A stretch of 15,264 bases of DNA from SIG673 sp964520875 (GCA_964520875.1 CAZFQJ010000026.1:1-15264), one strand, 5' to 3'; positions 1 to 8,491 are shown, counted from the stretch's first letter. Notes: generated by a model from the letters alone, not told the origin. A program made the numbers and translations.

Positions 1-20
1 CACCTACGCCAACCTCGGAG

Positions 21-39
21 GGCAGATCAACAATCTGCC
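21..39. repeat. Perfect 7-bp inverted repeat at the point where the dac gene breaks
   Basis: GGCAGAT at 21-27 and ATCTGCC at 33-39 flank a 5-nt spacer. The repeat overlaps the last codons of the truncated carboxypeptidase and its stop. Small inverted repeats at a loss-of-similarity point are compatible with a chimeric join or a deletion junction, but a 7-bp repeat can also occur by chance. Confidence 0.6.
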
Positions 40-629
40 GCCGGAAGTCCGTGCGGATTTGCAAACGACGTACTCTCCATTCCGAGCGCTTTTGCCTTTC
101 GGTTCATCTGCGTAACGAACTCCTCTTGGCTTCCCGCCAACGATATCGCAAGCGCCGTCGTTGCGTCATTTGCGCTTTCAAGCATTGAGCTGTATATCAG
201 CATTTCAAGCGTAACGCTCTCTCCGTCCTTCAAATACACCGAGCTTCCCTCGATCCCGACCGCCTCGAACGGCACCTTCACGACCTTAGACAGGTCGTCC
301 GACATCTCAAGCGCAACGACTGCGGTCATCACCTTGGTTATACTCGCCATGGGAAGCGGAACATCTTCCTGTTTTCCGTAGAGCACCGTTCCGTCGTCTG
401 TACAAAGTATTGCGCTCTTAGCGGAAACATAAAGCTCGCTTTCATCTATGAACGCGCCGCTTTTTATCAAGGCAAACGGCTTTTCGTCATCATTTTCTTT
501 CGCTCCGCTTATTATTTCTTCAAACGGAAGCTGCGTTTTCTCCCCGATATCCGCCTCCGAAAAGAACGCGGTAAGCGCGGTCACCGTTGTCACGGCAAGC
601 GTAAGCGCTATTACTCTCGATAATCTCAT
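27..629 (-). pseudogene. D-alanyl-D-alanine carboxypeptidase (DacF/PBP5-like), N-terminal half only
   Basis: A penicillin-binding serine peptidase that would trim the terminal D-Ala from peptidoglycan stem peptides outside the membrane. Seen in the sequence: a hydrophobic signal segment at residues 1-23, the active-site SxxK motif SITK at 96-99, the second motif SAN at 152-154, and the conserved NPHGLP stretch at 191-196. Family members usually run to about 380 residues and carry a KTG motif and a C-terminal domain. Here a TGA stop comes 4 codons after NPHGLP, and none of the three frames beyond it resembles the expected HY-T-A continuation, so KTG is absent. The start at 629 has GGAG 8 nt upstream. 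It lies 57 nt after gerW/ytfJ in the same direction, the usual place for a dac gene. The window edge is only 26 nt away, so a true truncation and an assembly-edge artefact cannot be told apart. Confidence 0.8.
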
Positions 630-638
630 CTTCGTTTC

Positions 639-670
639 TCCGTCATCGTTTTTGTAAATACTATGACGGA
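639..670 (-). promoter_or_regulatory. Inverted repeat covering the dac ribosome binding site
   Basis: TCCGTCAT at 639-646 and ATGACGGA at 663-670 form a perfect 8-bp stem around a 16-nt loop in the gap between ytfJ and the carboxypeptidase. On the minus strand the 3' arm runs into the GGAG Shine-Dalgarno sequence of the carboxypeptidase, so the folded form could limit its translation. No T-tract follows, so it is not an obvious terminator. Confidence 0.45.
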
Positions 671-686
671 AAAACGGTTATTATTC

Positions 687-1115
687 TCAGAAAGAAGCTT
701 CGGGCGGCTCTTTCTTGAATACTTCCTTAAGTCTCTTTATTATGTCGGGCGACTTCTCTATTATATCTCCTACCGCGGCGACAGTACTGTCGTTACGCAC
801 GACAGTAGAAGCAACGGGCAGAAAATCCACGTCTCCGCTTGCTTTCACTATCAAAAATCCTATCGGTATAACGGTAAGTCCCGTTCCGCCGCCTCCGCCG
901 AAGGAATCGTTAACCTTCGTGCTCTTATCGGCGTCCTTCTTCGTACCAAAATCCACTCCGCCGGAAACAAATCCGACAGACACCCGCGATACGGGTATTA
1001 TGACGGTTCCGGAAGCGGTATTTATCGGTTCTCCGACTATCGTTCCGGTATCGGATAACTCCTTTATCTTTTCAAGAGCCGTTCCGATCACTTCGTTGAT
1101 TCTGTTATCAGCCAT
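687..1115 (-). CDS. ytfJ: GerW/YtfJ family sporulation protein
   Basis: A 142-residue protein of the GerW (YtfJ) family, which in Bacillus is made in the forespore and contributes to spore germination; its molecular activity is not established. The sequence shows the family pattern: an N-terminal helix, then the block GEPI..SGTVIIPVSRVSVGF at about 28-49, a glycine-rich turn at 71-79 (SFGGGGGTG), the hydrophobic strand TVIPIGFLIV at 81-90, and a lysine-rich C-terminal helix. The ATG at 1115 is chosen over an upstream in-frame start because AGGGAG lies 6 nt before it. It follows ytfI (DUF2953) by 49 nt, the same neighbour as in Bacillus, which supports both calls and indicates a spore former. 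Confidence 0.9.
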   Translation of the reverse strand: MADNRINEVIGTALEKIKELSDTGTIVGEPINTASGTVIIPVSRVSVGFVSGGVDFGTKKDADKSTKVNDSFGGGGGTGLTVIPIGFLIVKASGDVDFLPVASTVVRNDSTVAAVGDIIEKSPDIIKRLKEVFKKEPPEASF

Positions 1116-1129
1116 AAATTTCTCCCTTC

Positions 1130-1146
1130 GCCGTGTAAATAACGGC
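1130..1146 (-). other. Small hairpin in the ytfI-ytfJ gap
   Basis: GCCGT (1130-1134) and ACGGC (1142-1146) form a 5-bp stem with a 7-nt loop just before the ytfJ ribosome binding site. There is no U-tract, so it is at most a processing or translational element. Confidence 0.3.
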
Positions 1147-1164
1147 ATTTTTGTTTTATCTTGA

Positions 1165-1845
1165 TCAAGCGGTCGCGTCGGCGTTTTTGACCGACATTGA
1201 CGCCGCTCGGCGTTTTTTATATCTTAGATATCCCTTCAAAAATGACAAGCCGAGACGTATACCGGAGATCGTCCTTATCTTTACCTCTATATCGGCATCG
1301 GCTTTCCACTTTCCGTCGCTAAACGCCGGATAAACGGCTACCGACGAATTTTTATCCGTATAGAGACAGGTATAGCTTCCGAGAACGGATATAACGTACT
1401 GCACTCCCTGTATGACATAGCCGTAATTTAAAGCCATGTCATGCGCGTCCTTACCGCCTACCGCTATCTCCAAGCTTTTAAAGCGTATCTTAAGCGCCTT
1501 CGGAAACGCTTTCAGCGCTTCTTCGAAGCTCAAATATATATCTTCCACACGTTTTTTTAAGCTTTGCTTTTCCGTATGTGCGCGCTTTTTCTTCGGTTTC
1601 TTTTCCTTGGTCTTTACGCGGTATTTTTTCATCACGCGCTTTTTTCTTCTGCGAAATCTGCCTATTTTGAAATCTCTTTTTTTGAGCTTTTTTTTCTTTC
1701 CTCCGAATATGCGGTAAGAAAAGAACAAAAATCTTACCGTCAAGTTCGGTCCGTTTTTTCCGTAACCGACTTCGACTCTGACGTAAGCCGTCAAAATGAT
1801 CGCAAGTATCGCAAGGACGACCGCAAGTATTATGAGCAGTATCAT
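1165..1845 (-). CDS. ytfI: DUF2953 domain protein (YtfI-like)
   Basis: A 226-residue protein of unknown biochemical role. Visible parts: one N-terminal membrane helix (about 2-22), a first beta segment (AYVRVEVGYGKNGPNLTVRF), a very basic stretch at about 49-95 rich in Lys and Arg, and a C-terminal part with the DUF2953-like pattern of a Leu-rich helix, GGKDAHDMALNYG and the end segment VKIRTISGIRLGLSFLKG. The start at 1845 has AAGGAGGTG 9 nt upstream. It lies between scpB and gerW/ytfJ, the conserved Firmicutes order in which YtfI and YtfJ travel together, so a role linked to sporulation or the spore membrane is inferred from context only. Confidence 0.82.
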   Translation of the reverse strand: MILLIILAVVLAILAIILTAYVRVEVGYGKNGPNLTVRFLFFSYRIFGGKKKKLKKRDFKIGRFRRRKKRVMKKYRVKTKEKKPKKKRAHTEKQSLKKRVEDIYLSFEEALKAFPKALKIRFKSLEIAVGGKDAHDMALNYGYVIQGVQYVISVLGSYTCLYTDKNSSVAVYPAFSDGKWKADADIEVKIRTISGIRLGLSFLKGYLRYKKRRAASMSVKNADATA

Positions 1846-1888
1846 TTCTTACCGCACCTCCTTTACGGATATTTATGCACGGGGTACT

Positions 1889-2602
1889 TTAACCTTCCGT
1901 AGCGAAAAGATCAAGCGACGGAAGCTCCTCAAGCGAAGTTATGCCGAACGTTTTAAGAAAGTTCTGAGTCGTACCGAAGAGTCTCGGACGTCCTATAACC
2001 TCAAGCCGTCCCTTTTCCTCTATCAGCTCTCTGTCAAGGAGCACGGTTATCGGTCTTGTACTGTCAACACGTCTTACCTGCTCTATGTAAGCTCTGGTCA
2101 CGGGCTGATTGTATGCTATTATCGCAAGCGTTTCCATAGCCGCGGCGCTGAGCTGAGGCTCGCCTCTTATACCTATCATCTGCGTAACATACTCGCCAAG
2201 CTCGGGCAAAGTTGTAAGCTGGCAGCATTTTTCATACTTGACCATTCTTATTCCGCGCGGAAATGTATCGTTATCGTAAAGCTTCGCATAAGCGTCGACT
2301 ATCTTCATTGCCTCCTTGGTGGTATAGCCTATTATCTTTGCGAACTGATCGTAATATACCTCGTCTCCGTTCGCGAACATTATAGCCTCCAGGACCTGCA
2401 TAGCCTTTTCTTTTGACATCTTTTCGACCGTCGGAGTCTCTGCGTCAGCCGATTGCATCACGTTTCTTTGACGTTTTCCCTCCGCGCGTCCGCGTCTTTC
2501 GGAATTTTCGGAGTCTTTCTTTTCGTTCTCCGCCGTCTCTGACGTCTCCGTTTCGACAGTCTCCGGTACGTCTATCTTAGTCTGTTCGTATTCATCTTCC
2601 AT
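1889..2602 (-). CDS. scpB: Segregation and condensation protein B
   Basis: ScpB forms the SMC-ScpA-ScpB condensin that compacts and helps segregate the chromosome. The winged-helix pair starts near residue 62 (KEKAMQVLEAIMFANGDEV) and contains the family block GEPQLSAAAMETLAIIAYNQPVTRAYIEQVRRVDS, GRPRLFGTTQNFLKTFGI and a C-terminal LEELPSL. The ATG at 2602 is preferred to a GTG at 2644 because GAGG lies 9 nt upstream; this gives 237 residues with an 11-nt overlap with the end of scpA, as expected for coupled partners. The first 60 or so residues are an acidic, probably disordered tail (many Glu, Thr, Lys) longer than in Bacillus ScpB. Confidence 0.93.
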   Translation of the reverse strand: MEDEYEQTKIDVPETVETETSETAENEKKDSENSERRGRAEGKRQRNVMQSADAETPTVEKMSKEKAMQVLEAIMFANGDEVYYDQFAKIIGYTTKEAMKIVDAYAKLYDNDTFPRGIRMVKYEKCCQLTTLPELGEYVTQMIGIRGEPQLSAAAMETLAIIAYNQPVTRAYIEQVRRVDSTRPITVLLDRELIEEKGRLEVIGRPRLFGTTQNFLKTFGITSLEELPSLDLFATEG

Positions 2603-3377
2603 CGACCGTTTCCTCGCTTTCGTTTTTTTCGTCGTAGCGTTCACTCGTATCCGCTTTTTCTATTTCATGCGACATATTGAGAATGAGCGTCGGATTATCG
2701 TAGTCGCCGCCCAAAAATACCCTCTGAAATTTTACAAGCTCCAGAGCGGCGGCAAATGTCGCTATCAGATCCGATCTCGTTTCGTTGTTGAGAAGTATTG
2801 TCTCGAAATCCGTCTCCCCGTGCTTATAAAGGTATCTCATTATAGCTATGACTTTTACGGGTATCGGCGTTACCTTATGCTTTAAGAGATTTTCAAGAGT
2901 CTGCTCGGGCTTTCTCTGGATCTCCTTCATCATACTGCTTCTCGCGACCATTCTTCTGAATGCCCGTTCAAGCGCCTTTATTTCGTAATGAAGCGGAAGT
3001 CCGCGCTCCGGCTCCTGAGGCTCTCTGTACGCCACACCTGTATTATCGGACCATTTTTCCCTAAGATATTCAGCCGCATACTTAGCCTTTGCATATTCCA
3101 TTACGGCTATCTGTAAGCGCTTGACAGGAGACTCCTCTTCCTCGCTTCGCGGCAGGAGCATTTGACTCTTTATGAGCATAAGCTCGGCAGCCATAGTTAT
3201 AAATTCTCCGGCGATATCGATATCGAGTTTCTCCATCATAGCCAGATATTCCATATACTGCTTAAAGAGGACGTGTATCTGTATATCGAAGATACTCATC
3301 TCGTTCTTCTTTATCAGAGAAAGCAGAAGATCGAGCGGTCCTTCGAACGTTTCTACGTTGAAATTAAGCTTTTCCAT
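2592..3377 (-). CDS. scpA: Segregation and condensation protein A (kleisin)
   Basis: The kleisin subunit bridges SMC heads and binds a ScpB dimer. Residues 4-30 carry the diagnostic N-terminal segment FNVETFEGPLDLLLSLIKKN, followed by the helix FITMAAELMLIKSQMLLP at about 63-80. The C-terminal winged helix includes the TDFETILLNNETRSDLIATFAAALELVKF region. The length of 261 residues is normal. The start at 3377 is preceded by AAGG. It begins 19 nt after the M50 peptidase gene and overlaps scpB by 11 nt. The last 20 residues are charged (Glu, Asp, Lys) and probably flexible. Confidence 0.95.
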   Translation of the reverse strand: MEKLNFNVETFEGPLDLLLSLIKKNEMSIFDIQIHVLFKQYMEYLAMMEKLDIDIAGEFITMAAELMLIKSQMLLPRSEEEESPVKRLQIAVMEYAKAKYAAEYLREKWSDNTGVAYREPQEPERGLPLHYEIKALERAFRRMVARSSMMKEIQRKPEQTLENLLKHKVTPIPVKVIAIMRYLYKHGETDFETILLNNETRSDLIATFAAALELVKFQRVFLGGDYDNPTLILNMSHEIEKADTSERYDEKNESEETVDGR

Positions 3378-3396
3378 TGCTTAAAGTTACCTTCTG

Positions 3397-4131
3397 TTAT
3401 TTTAACTTTATCAAAAATTCGGCAGACATGCCGAGGATACGGAATACTGCCGTGCTTACGGCGCTCAGTATTCCGTCCGCCACCGTTTCAAAAACTCCGG
3501 TAAACGCGCCCGTCCAAAGAAGAAGTATCATTACGAGCATTATTATCTTTTCGTATCTCATTACACCGAAATAATACTTGTCCGGAAGTACCGCGTAAGC
3601 TATGCGCGAGCCGTCAAGAGGCGGTATTGGCAGAAGATTGAATATTGCGAGCATTATATTGCAGTAATAAGCTATATAGAGCAGATCGCAGATCGCAGAA
3701 TATATCTCGGTCGGTATCTTGTTTATAAGCGGCATGTACATAAAAAGCCCGGTCTCTTTGAGCCAGACCGCCTGACATAGCATAACGAGAGAATAAACGC
3801 CTATAAGTATGTTTACGAGCGGTCCCGCCGCTCCCGTGAGCGCCATTCCCTTTTTCGGATTTTTATAATATCTCGGATCGACCGGCACCGGTATAGCCCA
3901 ACCGAAGCCGCATATGAGCATACAAATCGTTCCTATCGGGTGAAGATGCTTTAGGGGATTTGCCGTCAACCTTCCGGAGCGCTTAGGCGTCGGGTCGCCT
4001 TGAAGAGTGCTCGCAAGCGCATGACCGTATTCATGAAGACTCAAGCTAAAAAGCACTATCAAAGGCAGAAATATCAGACAAAAAAGCTTTTGAGCGATCG
4101 TAAAGTCGCTCTGAAGTATTTGTATCAGCAT
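3397..4131 (-). CDS. M50 family site-2-protease-like membrane metalloprotease
   Basis: A 244-residue polytopic membrane protein related to the short site-2 proteases found next to scpA in many Firmicutes. The zinc motif HEYGH sits at 33-37 inside a hydrophobic helix, and the second zinc-ligand motif NLLPIPPLDG is at 165-174 (Asp173 the likely ligand). About five hydrophobic segments are visible (around 14-34, 65-82, 98-122, 148-168 and 195-215). No PDZ domain is present, which places it in the small PDZ-less group whose substrates are mostly unknown. It begins by the 1-nt overlap TAATG with the lysA stop codon, so it is translationally coupled to lysA. Intramembrane proteolysis is inferred from the motifs. 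Confidence 0.9.
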   Translation of the reverse strand: MLIQILQSDFTIAQKLFCLIFLPLIVLFSLSLHEYGHALASTLQGDPTPKRSGRLTANPLKHLHPIGTICMLICGFGWAIPVPVDPRYYKNPKKGMALTGAAGPLVNILIGVYSLVMLCQAVWLKETGLFMYMPLINKIPTEIYSAICDLLYIAYYCNIMLAIFNLLPIPPLDGSRIAYAVLPDKYYFGVMRYEKIIMLVMILLLWTGAFTGVFETVADGILSAVSTAVFRILGMSAEFLIKLK

Positions 4132-5438
4132 TACATATCGTTCCTTGTGATATCTTCAAAGCTCTCGCGCCTTACCGCGACGTAAGAGGATCCGTCCTTT
4201 ACCATGACTACCGCAGGTCTCGGAACTCTGTTATAATTGGAAGCCATAGAGTAGTTATATGCGCCTGTGACGAGCACGGCAAGTATATCGCCCTTTTCGG
4301 CTCTCGCAAGCTTTACGTTCTCCGCTATCAGATCTCCGCTCTCGCAACATCTTCCCGCAACGGAATACACGTTATCCGTCCTTTCCGAAGCCTTATTTGC
4401 AAGGGTTATCTCATACTGAGACTGATAAAGCGCGTACCTCGGGTTATCCGTCATACCGCCGTCCACGGAAACGTAGTTCTTTATATTCGGTATATGCTTT
4501 ACGGAACCGACGGTATAGAGCGTAAGTCCAGCCGCCGCAACGATAGAGCGTCCCGGCTCCATCATTATCCGCGGCATGTCAAGATCGTATTTTGCACATA
4601 TCTTTTTCATGGTATCGGCAAGCTTCTTTATAGCGTCTGCGTAGTCAAAGAACGGGTGTTCCTTTACATAGCGCACTCCGAAGCCGCCGCCGAGGTTTAA
4701 CTCTTTTGCCGTAAATCCGAGCTTCTTTTTCATATCGGCTATGAACTCCGTCATTATCGCCGCCGCCTCTTCAAATGGCGAAACCTCAAATATCTGACTT
4801 CCTATGTGACAATGAAAGCCCGTAAGCTCTACATTTGCACATTCGATCGCGGCTCTGACTATCTCTTCCGCCTGTCCCGTCGCTATCGCGCTTCCGAACT
4901 TGGAATCGACGCTTCCGGTAACTACCGCTTTATGCGTATGCGGATCTATTCCGGGAGTTATACGGAGCATTATCTTCTGCTTTATTCCCATTTCCGCCGC
5001 CGCCGAGTCTACCGCCCTCAGCTCGTCCGTATTATCAACGACGAATCTGCCGCAGCCGAGCTCCATTGCATATCTGATATCGCTATCGGTCTTGTTGTTT
5101 CCGTGAAAAACAACGTTTTTCATATCAAAGCCCGATTTTGACATGGTATATAGCTCGCCTGAGGATACCGCATCGCTTCCGAGTCCCTCCTCCGCCACTA
5201 TACCGTACATTCTCTTGAATGACAAAGCCTTCGAGGCAAAGAGCGGAAGCGCGTCTTCTCCGAAATTTTCGGTCATCGCCTTTTTATATATCCGACACGT
5301 CTCTCTTATCTTGTCCTCGTCCATTACCAATAGCGGAGTACCGTATTTTTCGGCAAGCTCCACAGTATCGAGTCCCGCAAGCGTAAGATGTCCTTTCTCG
5401 TTTACGGAACAACTTTCCATTACGTATCTGTTATCCAT
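4131..5438 (-). CDS. lysA: Diaminopimelate decarboxylase
   Basis: The pyridoxal-phosphate enzyme that converts meso-diaminopimelate to L-lysine, the last step of lysine synthesis. Evidence: 435 residues, the Schiff-base lysine K70 in FASKALS, the alanine-racemase-type barrel motifs (FHGNNKT, FHCHIGSQ near 210, ELNLGGGFGVRY), the glycine-rich phosphate-binding region with EPGRS, and the C-terminal domain with CCESGD (about 365) and GAYNYSMASNYN (about 395), which supply the substrate-side residues from the partner subunit. The start at 5438 follows AGAGGA. Tight packing between engB and the M50 protease places it inside the lon operon rather than with other lysine genes; no lysine riboswitch is visible before it. 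Confidence 0.96.
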   Translation of the reverse strand: MDNRYVMESCSVNEKGHLTLAGLDTVELAEKYGTPLLVMDEDKIRETCRIYKKAMTENFGEDALPLFASKALSFKRMYGIVAEEGLGSDAVSSGELYTMSKSGFDMKNVVFHGNNKTDSDIRYAMELGCGRFVVDNTDELRAVDSAAAEMGIKQKIMLRITPGIDPHTHKAVVTGSVDSKFGSAIATGQAEEIVRAAIECANVELTGFHCHIGSQIFEVSPFEEAAAIMTEFIADMKKKLGFTAKELNLGGGFGVRYVKEHPFFDYADAIKKLADTMKKICAKYDLDMPRIMMEPGRSIVAAAGLTLYTVGSVKHIPNIKNYVSVDGGMTDNPRYALYQSQYEITLANKASERTDNVYSVAGRCCESGDLIAENVKLARAEKGDILAVLVTGAYNYSMASNYNRVPRPAVVMVKDGSSYVAVRRESFEDITRNDM

Positions 5439-5456
5439 TTTGATTCCTCTTTGTTT

Positions 5457-6047
5457 CTATCTGCCATATACGGCGGAGCCTATCCTGCCGAGTATCTCGT
5501 TCTTTCCTTCGCCCGAGAGCGAGGAAAACGGTATCACGTCGCGATCACCGGCAAGCTCTTTGAGCTCCTTAAGCGCTCGTTCTCTTTCGGTCTTATTCAG
5601 TTTATCCGCTTTTGTAGCAACGATGAACCAATCGACGTCTGTTTGAGAGAGCCAATCGAGCATTGTCATATCGTCTGCGGTCGCGCCGACCTTCATGTCT
5701 ATGAGCTGAACGACGGCTTTGAGAGTACCGTGAGAACCGTTCCTCGTATAATAGCCGTCCGTAAGCGCGGACCATTGCTTTTTTTGCTCCGGGCTTCGTT
5801 TGGCGTAACCGTAGCCGGGCATATCTACTAAATAAAACTCTCCGTTTACCGAGTAAAAATTTACCGTTATCGTCTTTCCGGGAGCAGAACTCACGCGAGC
5901 AAGCGACTTTCTCCCGATAAGAGCATTTATGAGCGAGCTTTTTCCTACATTCGAGCGTCCTGAAAATGCGATCTGCGCCTTTCCGTCCCACGGAAACTGC
6001 TTTGCGTTTCCGACCGTCAGCTTAAGCTCAGCGTTTTTTACAACCAT
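5457..6047 (-). CDS. engB: Ribosome biogenesis GTPase EngB/YsxC
   Basis: A 196-residue TrmE-Era-EngA-EngB-type GTPase needed for late 50S subunit assembly. G-motifs in order: the P-loop GRSNVGKS at 30-37, the switch I threonine in PGKTITVNF (about 56-64), G3 DMPGYGYAK at 75-83, G4 TKADK at 145-149 and G5 SSLSGEG near 175. Length is typical. The ATG at 6047 has AAGGAA 8 nt upstream, overlapping the lon stop codon region; only 13 nt separate the two genes. The lon-engB neighbourhood is conserved in Firmicutes. Confidence 0.96.
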   Translation of the reverse strand: MVVKNAELKLTVGNAKQFPWDGKAQIAFSGRSNVGKSSLINALIGRKSLARVSSAPGKTITVNFYSVNGEFYLVDMPGYGYAKRSPEQKKQWSALTDGYYTRNGSHGTLKAVVQLIDMKVGATADDMTMLDWLSQTDVDWFIVATKADKLNKTERERALKELKELAGDRDVIPFSSLSGEGKNEILGRIGSAVYGR

Positions 6048-6060
6048 GTGAATCTTCCTT

Positions 6061-8394
6061 TCAGACGAGCGCTCTTCTGAGCACGTCGTCTACCGTTACG
6101 CACGTAACGAATTCGAGATTTTCGCGAACGGTCTTATCGATATCCGCAAGATCTCTTTCGTTCTCTTTCGGAATAAGAACGGTCTTGACTCCCGCCTTGT
6201 ACGCCGCCATGGTCTTTTCCTTAAGTCCGCCTATCGGAAGCACCTTGCCTCTGAGCGTGACCTCTCCGGTCATCGCAACGGTGTTCTTGACCGCTCTGCC
6301 GGAAAGCTCGCTTACAAGAGCGCTCACCATGGTAACTCCGGCGGAAGGACCGTCCTTCGGTACTGCGCCCTCGGGGAAATGGATATGTATATCCTTTTCC
6401 TTATAGAAATTCCCGTCTATATTCCATTCGTCGGTATGAGAACGTATATAGGTGACCGCAGCTTTCGCGGATTCCTTCATAACGTCTCCGATAGAGCCGG
6501 TAAGCTCCAGCTTTCCGCTTCCAGGAACCGCCGCTACCTCTACTTTAAGAAGAGCGCCGCCGGCTTCGGTATACGCAAGACCGTTTACCACTCCGACCTC
6601 GTTTTCGGACGAGATCCTTTCTGCGATCACCTTACGCGGTCCCATAAAGGACGCTATGTTCTTTACGGTAACATCGATCCTTCCGAGCTCCGGCTCTTCC
6701 ATAAGGCGTTTAGCCGCTTTTCTGCAAAGACCCGCAAGCTCTCTTTCAAGGTTACGGACGCCCGCTTCCTTTGTATATCCGTTTATGAGCTCGGAGAGCG
6801 CGCCGTCGCTTATTCTAAGCGTATTCTTACTTAAACCGTGCTTTTTGAACTGCTTCGGAATAAGATGACGCTTCAGTATCGAGATCTTTTCCGCCTCGGA
6901 ATAGCTCTTAAGCTCTATTATCTCCATACGGTCAAGAAGAGGTGCGGGGATCGTATCGAGCGTGTTCGCGGTAGCGATAAACATTACGTCCGAAAGATCG
7001 AACGGAAGCTCCAAAAAGTGATCTCTGAACTCTTTATTTTGCTCGGAATCGAGCACCTCCATAAGCGCGGAAGCCGGATCTCCGTGAGAATCCCGCGTAA
7101 GCTTATCTATCTCGTCAAGAAGCATTACCGGGTTAGCGCTTCCCGCGCGTCTCATTCCTTCGATTATCCTTCCGGGCATAGAGCCTATATAGGTTTTTCT
7201 GTGACCTCGTATATCCGCTTCGTCTCTGACGCCGCCGAGCGACACTCTTACGTATTTACGCTTCAGAGCCTCGGCTACCGAACGAACGATAGACGTTTTT
7301 CCCGTTCCGGGAGGACCTACGAGACATAATATCTGGTTTTTCAGCTCCGGAGATATCTGTCTTACGGCAAGGTATTCGAGTATCCTCTCTTTAACCTTGT
7401 CAAGTCCGTCATGATCTCTGTCAAGAACATGCTTTGCCGCCGATATATCGTTTCTTTCGCGCGTTTTCGTTTTCCACGGAAGCTCAAGGCATATATCGAG
7501 ATAATTGCATATGACTCCGTATTCCGCCGAATTTATCGGCATACGAGCAAGCTTTGACGCTTCTTTAAGAAGTCGCGTCTTTGCGCTTTCGGACATACCG
7601 GAAGCGTTTATCTTTTCCTTGTACGAATCTATATCGTCATCGCTCTCCGGATCTTCTCCGAGCTCGGTCCTAAGCACCTTCATCTGTTCGGAAATGTAAT
7701 ATTCCCTTTGATTTTTATCTACTCTTCCCTTGACCTTTTGGTGTATATCCTTTTGAAGCTTTACTATCTCGGTCTGTTCTCTGAGCATTACCGATACGAG
7801 CACAAGTCTCTCATAGACGTCCGCTTCGGAAAGCACCTTCATCTTGTCTCCGTAAGAACCGAAGATGTTAGCCGCGATAAAATCCGCGAAAACTCCCGCG
7901 TCCTTTATATCCGTCATTTCCGCCAAAAATCTCGGAGAAAGCTCGGACGTACATTCGCTATACTTCAAAAGCGTATCCTCCGCCTCACGGCGAAGCGCGC
8001 TTATTCGGATATTATCCGGACAATACACGTGCTTTTCGATACATTTCGCGTACCACGAGCCACTTGATTTCGGCGGGATCAGAGAGACTATGTCCGCTCT
8101 TGCCGTTCCGCTTACCACGAGCCTTACATTTCCGTTCGACAAGCGAACGAACTGCTTTATGGCACAGACCGTTCCGATCTCGTAAAAAGACTCCTCGTTA
8201 GGTTCTGTGTCGGTAAGCAGCTTCTGCGTAAGGAGCAGTATCGGAAGATCGTTTTTGAACGCCTCGTCAAAGGCCTTTACGGATATCTTTCTTTCAAGCT
8301 CTATACTTAACGGTACTCCGGGAAAAGCTACCGTTCCTCTGAGCGGAAGCACGGGATATTCCTTTTTTTCCGCCTGTTCTATAAATGATGTCAT
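6061..8394 (-). CDS. lon: ATP-dependent serine protease Lon
   Basis: Cytoplasmic AAA+ protease that degrades misfolded and regulatory proteins. The 777-residue product shows an N-terminal substrate domain beginning YPVLPLRGTVAFPG, a coiled-coil region (about 190-250), the Walker A motif GPPGTGKT at 360-367, Walker B with LLDEIDK near 424-430, and the S16 protease domain with catalytic Ser684 in PKDGPSAG and Lys727 in GGLKEK. The 43-residue spacing equals that of the Ser-Lys dyad in E. coli Lon. The ATG at 8394 is chosen because AAGGAT lies 7 nt before it and the N-terminus then matches family length; an ATG at 8436 would add 14 residues and has a poorly spaced GAGGG. First gene of the long minus-strand operon, transcribed from the promoter at 8463-8491. 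Confidence 0.97.
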   Translation of the reverse strand: MTSFIEQAEKKEYPVLPLRGTVAFPGVPLSIELERKISVKAFDEAFKNDLPILLLTQKLLTDTEPNEESFYEIGTVCAIKQFVRLSNGNVRLVVSGTARADIVSLIPPKSSGSWYAKCIEKHVYCPDNIRISALRREAEDTLLKYSECTSELSPRFLAEMTDIKDAGVFADFIAANIFGSYGDKMKVLSEADVYERLVLVSVMLREQTEIVKLQKDIHQKVKGRVDKNQREYYISEQMKVLRTELGEDPESDDDIDSYKEKINASGMSESAKTRLLKEASKLARMPINSAEYGVICNYLDICLELPWKTKTRERNDISAAKHVLDRDHDGLDKVKERILEYLAVRQISPELKNQILCLVGPPGTGKTSIVRSVAEALKRKYVRVSLGGVRDEADIRGHRKTYIGSMPGRIIEGMRRAGSANPVMLLDEIDKLTRDSHGDPASALMEVLDSEQNKEFRDHFLELPFDLSDVMFIATANTLDTIPAPLLDRMEIIELKSYSEAEKISILKRHLIPKQFKKHGLSKNTLRISDGALSELINGYTKEAGVRNLERELAGLCRKAAKRLMEEPELGRIDVTVKNIASFMGPRKVIAERISSENEVGVVNGLAYTEAGGALLKVEVAAVPGSGKLELTGSIGDVMKESAKAAVTYIRSHTDEWNIDGNFYKEKDIHIHFPEGAVPKDGPSAGVTMVSALVSELSGRAVKNTVAMTGEVTLRGKVLPIGGLKEKTMAAYKAGVKTVLIPKENERDLADIDKTVRENLEFVTCVTVDDVLRRALV

Positions 8395-8462
8395 TTCGGT
8401 AATCCTTAATATCAGCTGGTATTTTGCTCGGGGCATACGCCCTCATATTACAATTATTTAAT

Positions 8463-8491
8463 ATTGTATCACAACTTTTATTTTTTGTCAA
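8463..8491 (-). promoter_or_regulatory. Sigma-A promoter of the lon operon
   Basis: On the minus strand TTGACA (8491-8486) and TACAAT (8468-8463) are separated by exactly 17 nt, with TGA directly before the -10. Transcription should start near 8456, giving a leader of about 60 nt that contains a short GGGC/GCCC hairpin (8431-8442). I see no CIRCE or tandem CtsR box, so heat-shock control by HrcA or CtsR is not supported here. Confidence 0.88.

Noticed and set aside
2..40. Plus-strand reading across the first bases (TYANLGGQINNLPPE) as a separate gene end
   Set aside because: Too short to judge; the frame runs on antisense into the carboxypeptidase and is probably coincidental.
1796..2416. 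Plus-strand open frames opposite ytfI and scpB
   Set aside because: Shadows of the recognised minus-strand genes, with a Cys/Tyr/Arg-rich composition and no start signal.
2603..2644. Upstream GTG start for ScpB
   Set aside because: No Shine-Dalgarno sequence precedes it; the ATG at 2602 has GAGG and gives the small overlap usual for scpA-scpB.
8395..8436. Upstream ATG at 8436 for Lon
   Set aside because: The GAGGG before it is too close to the ATG, whereas the ATG at 8394 has a well-spaced AAGGAT and fits Lon N-termini.
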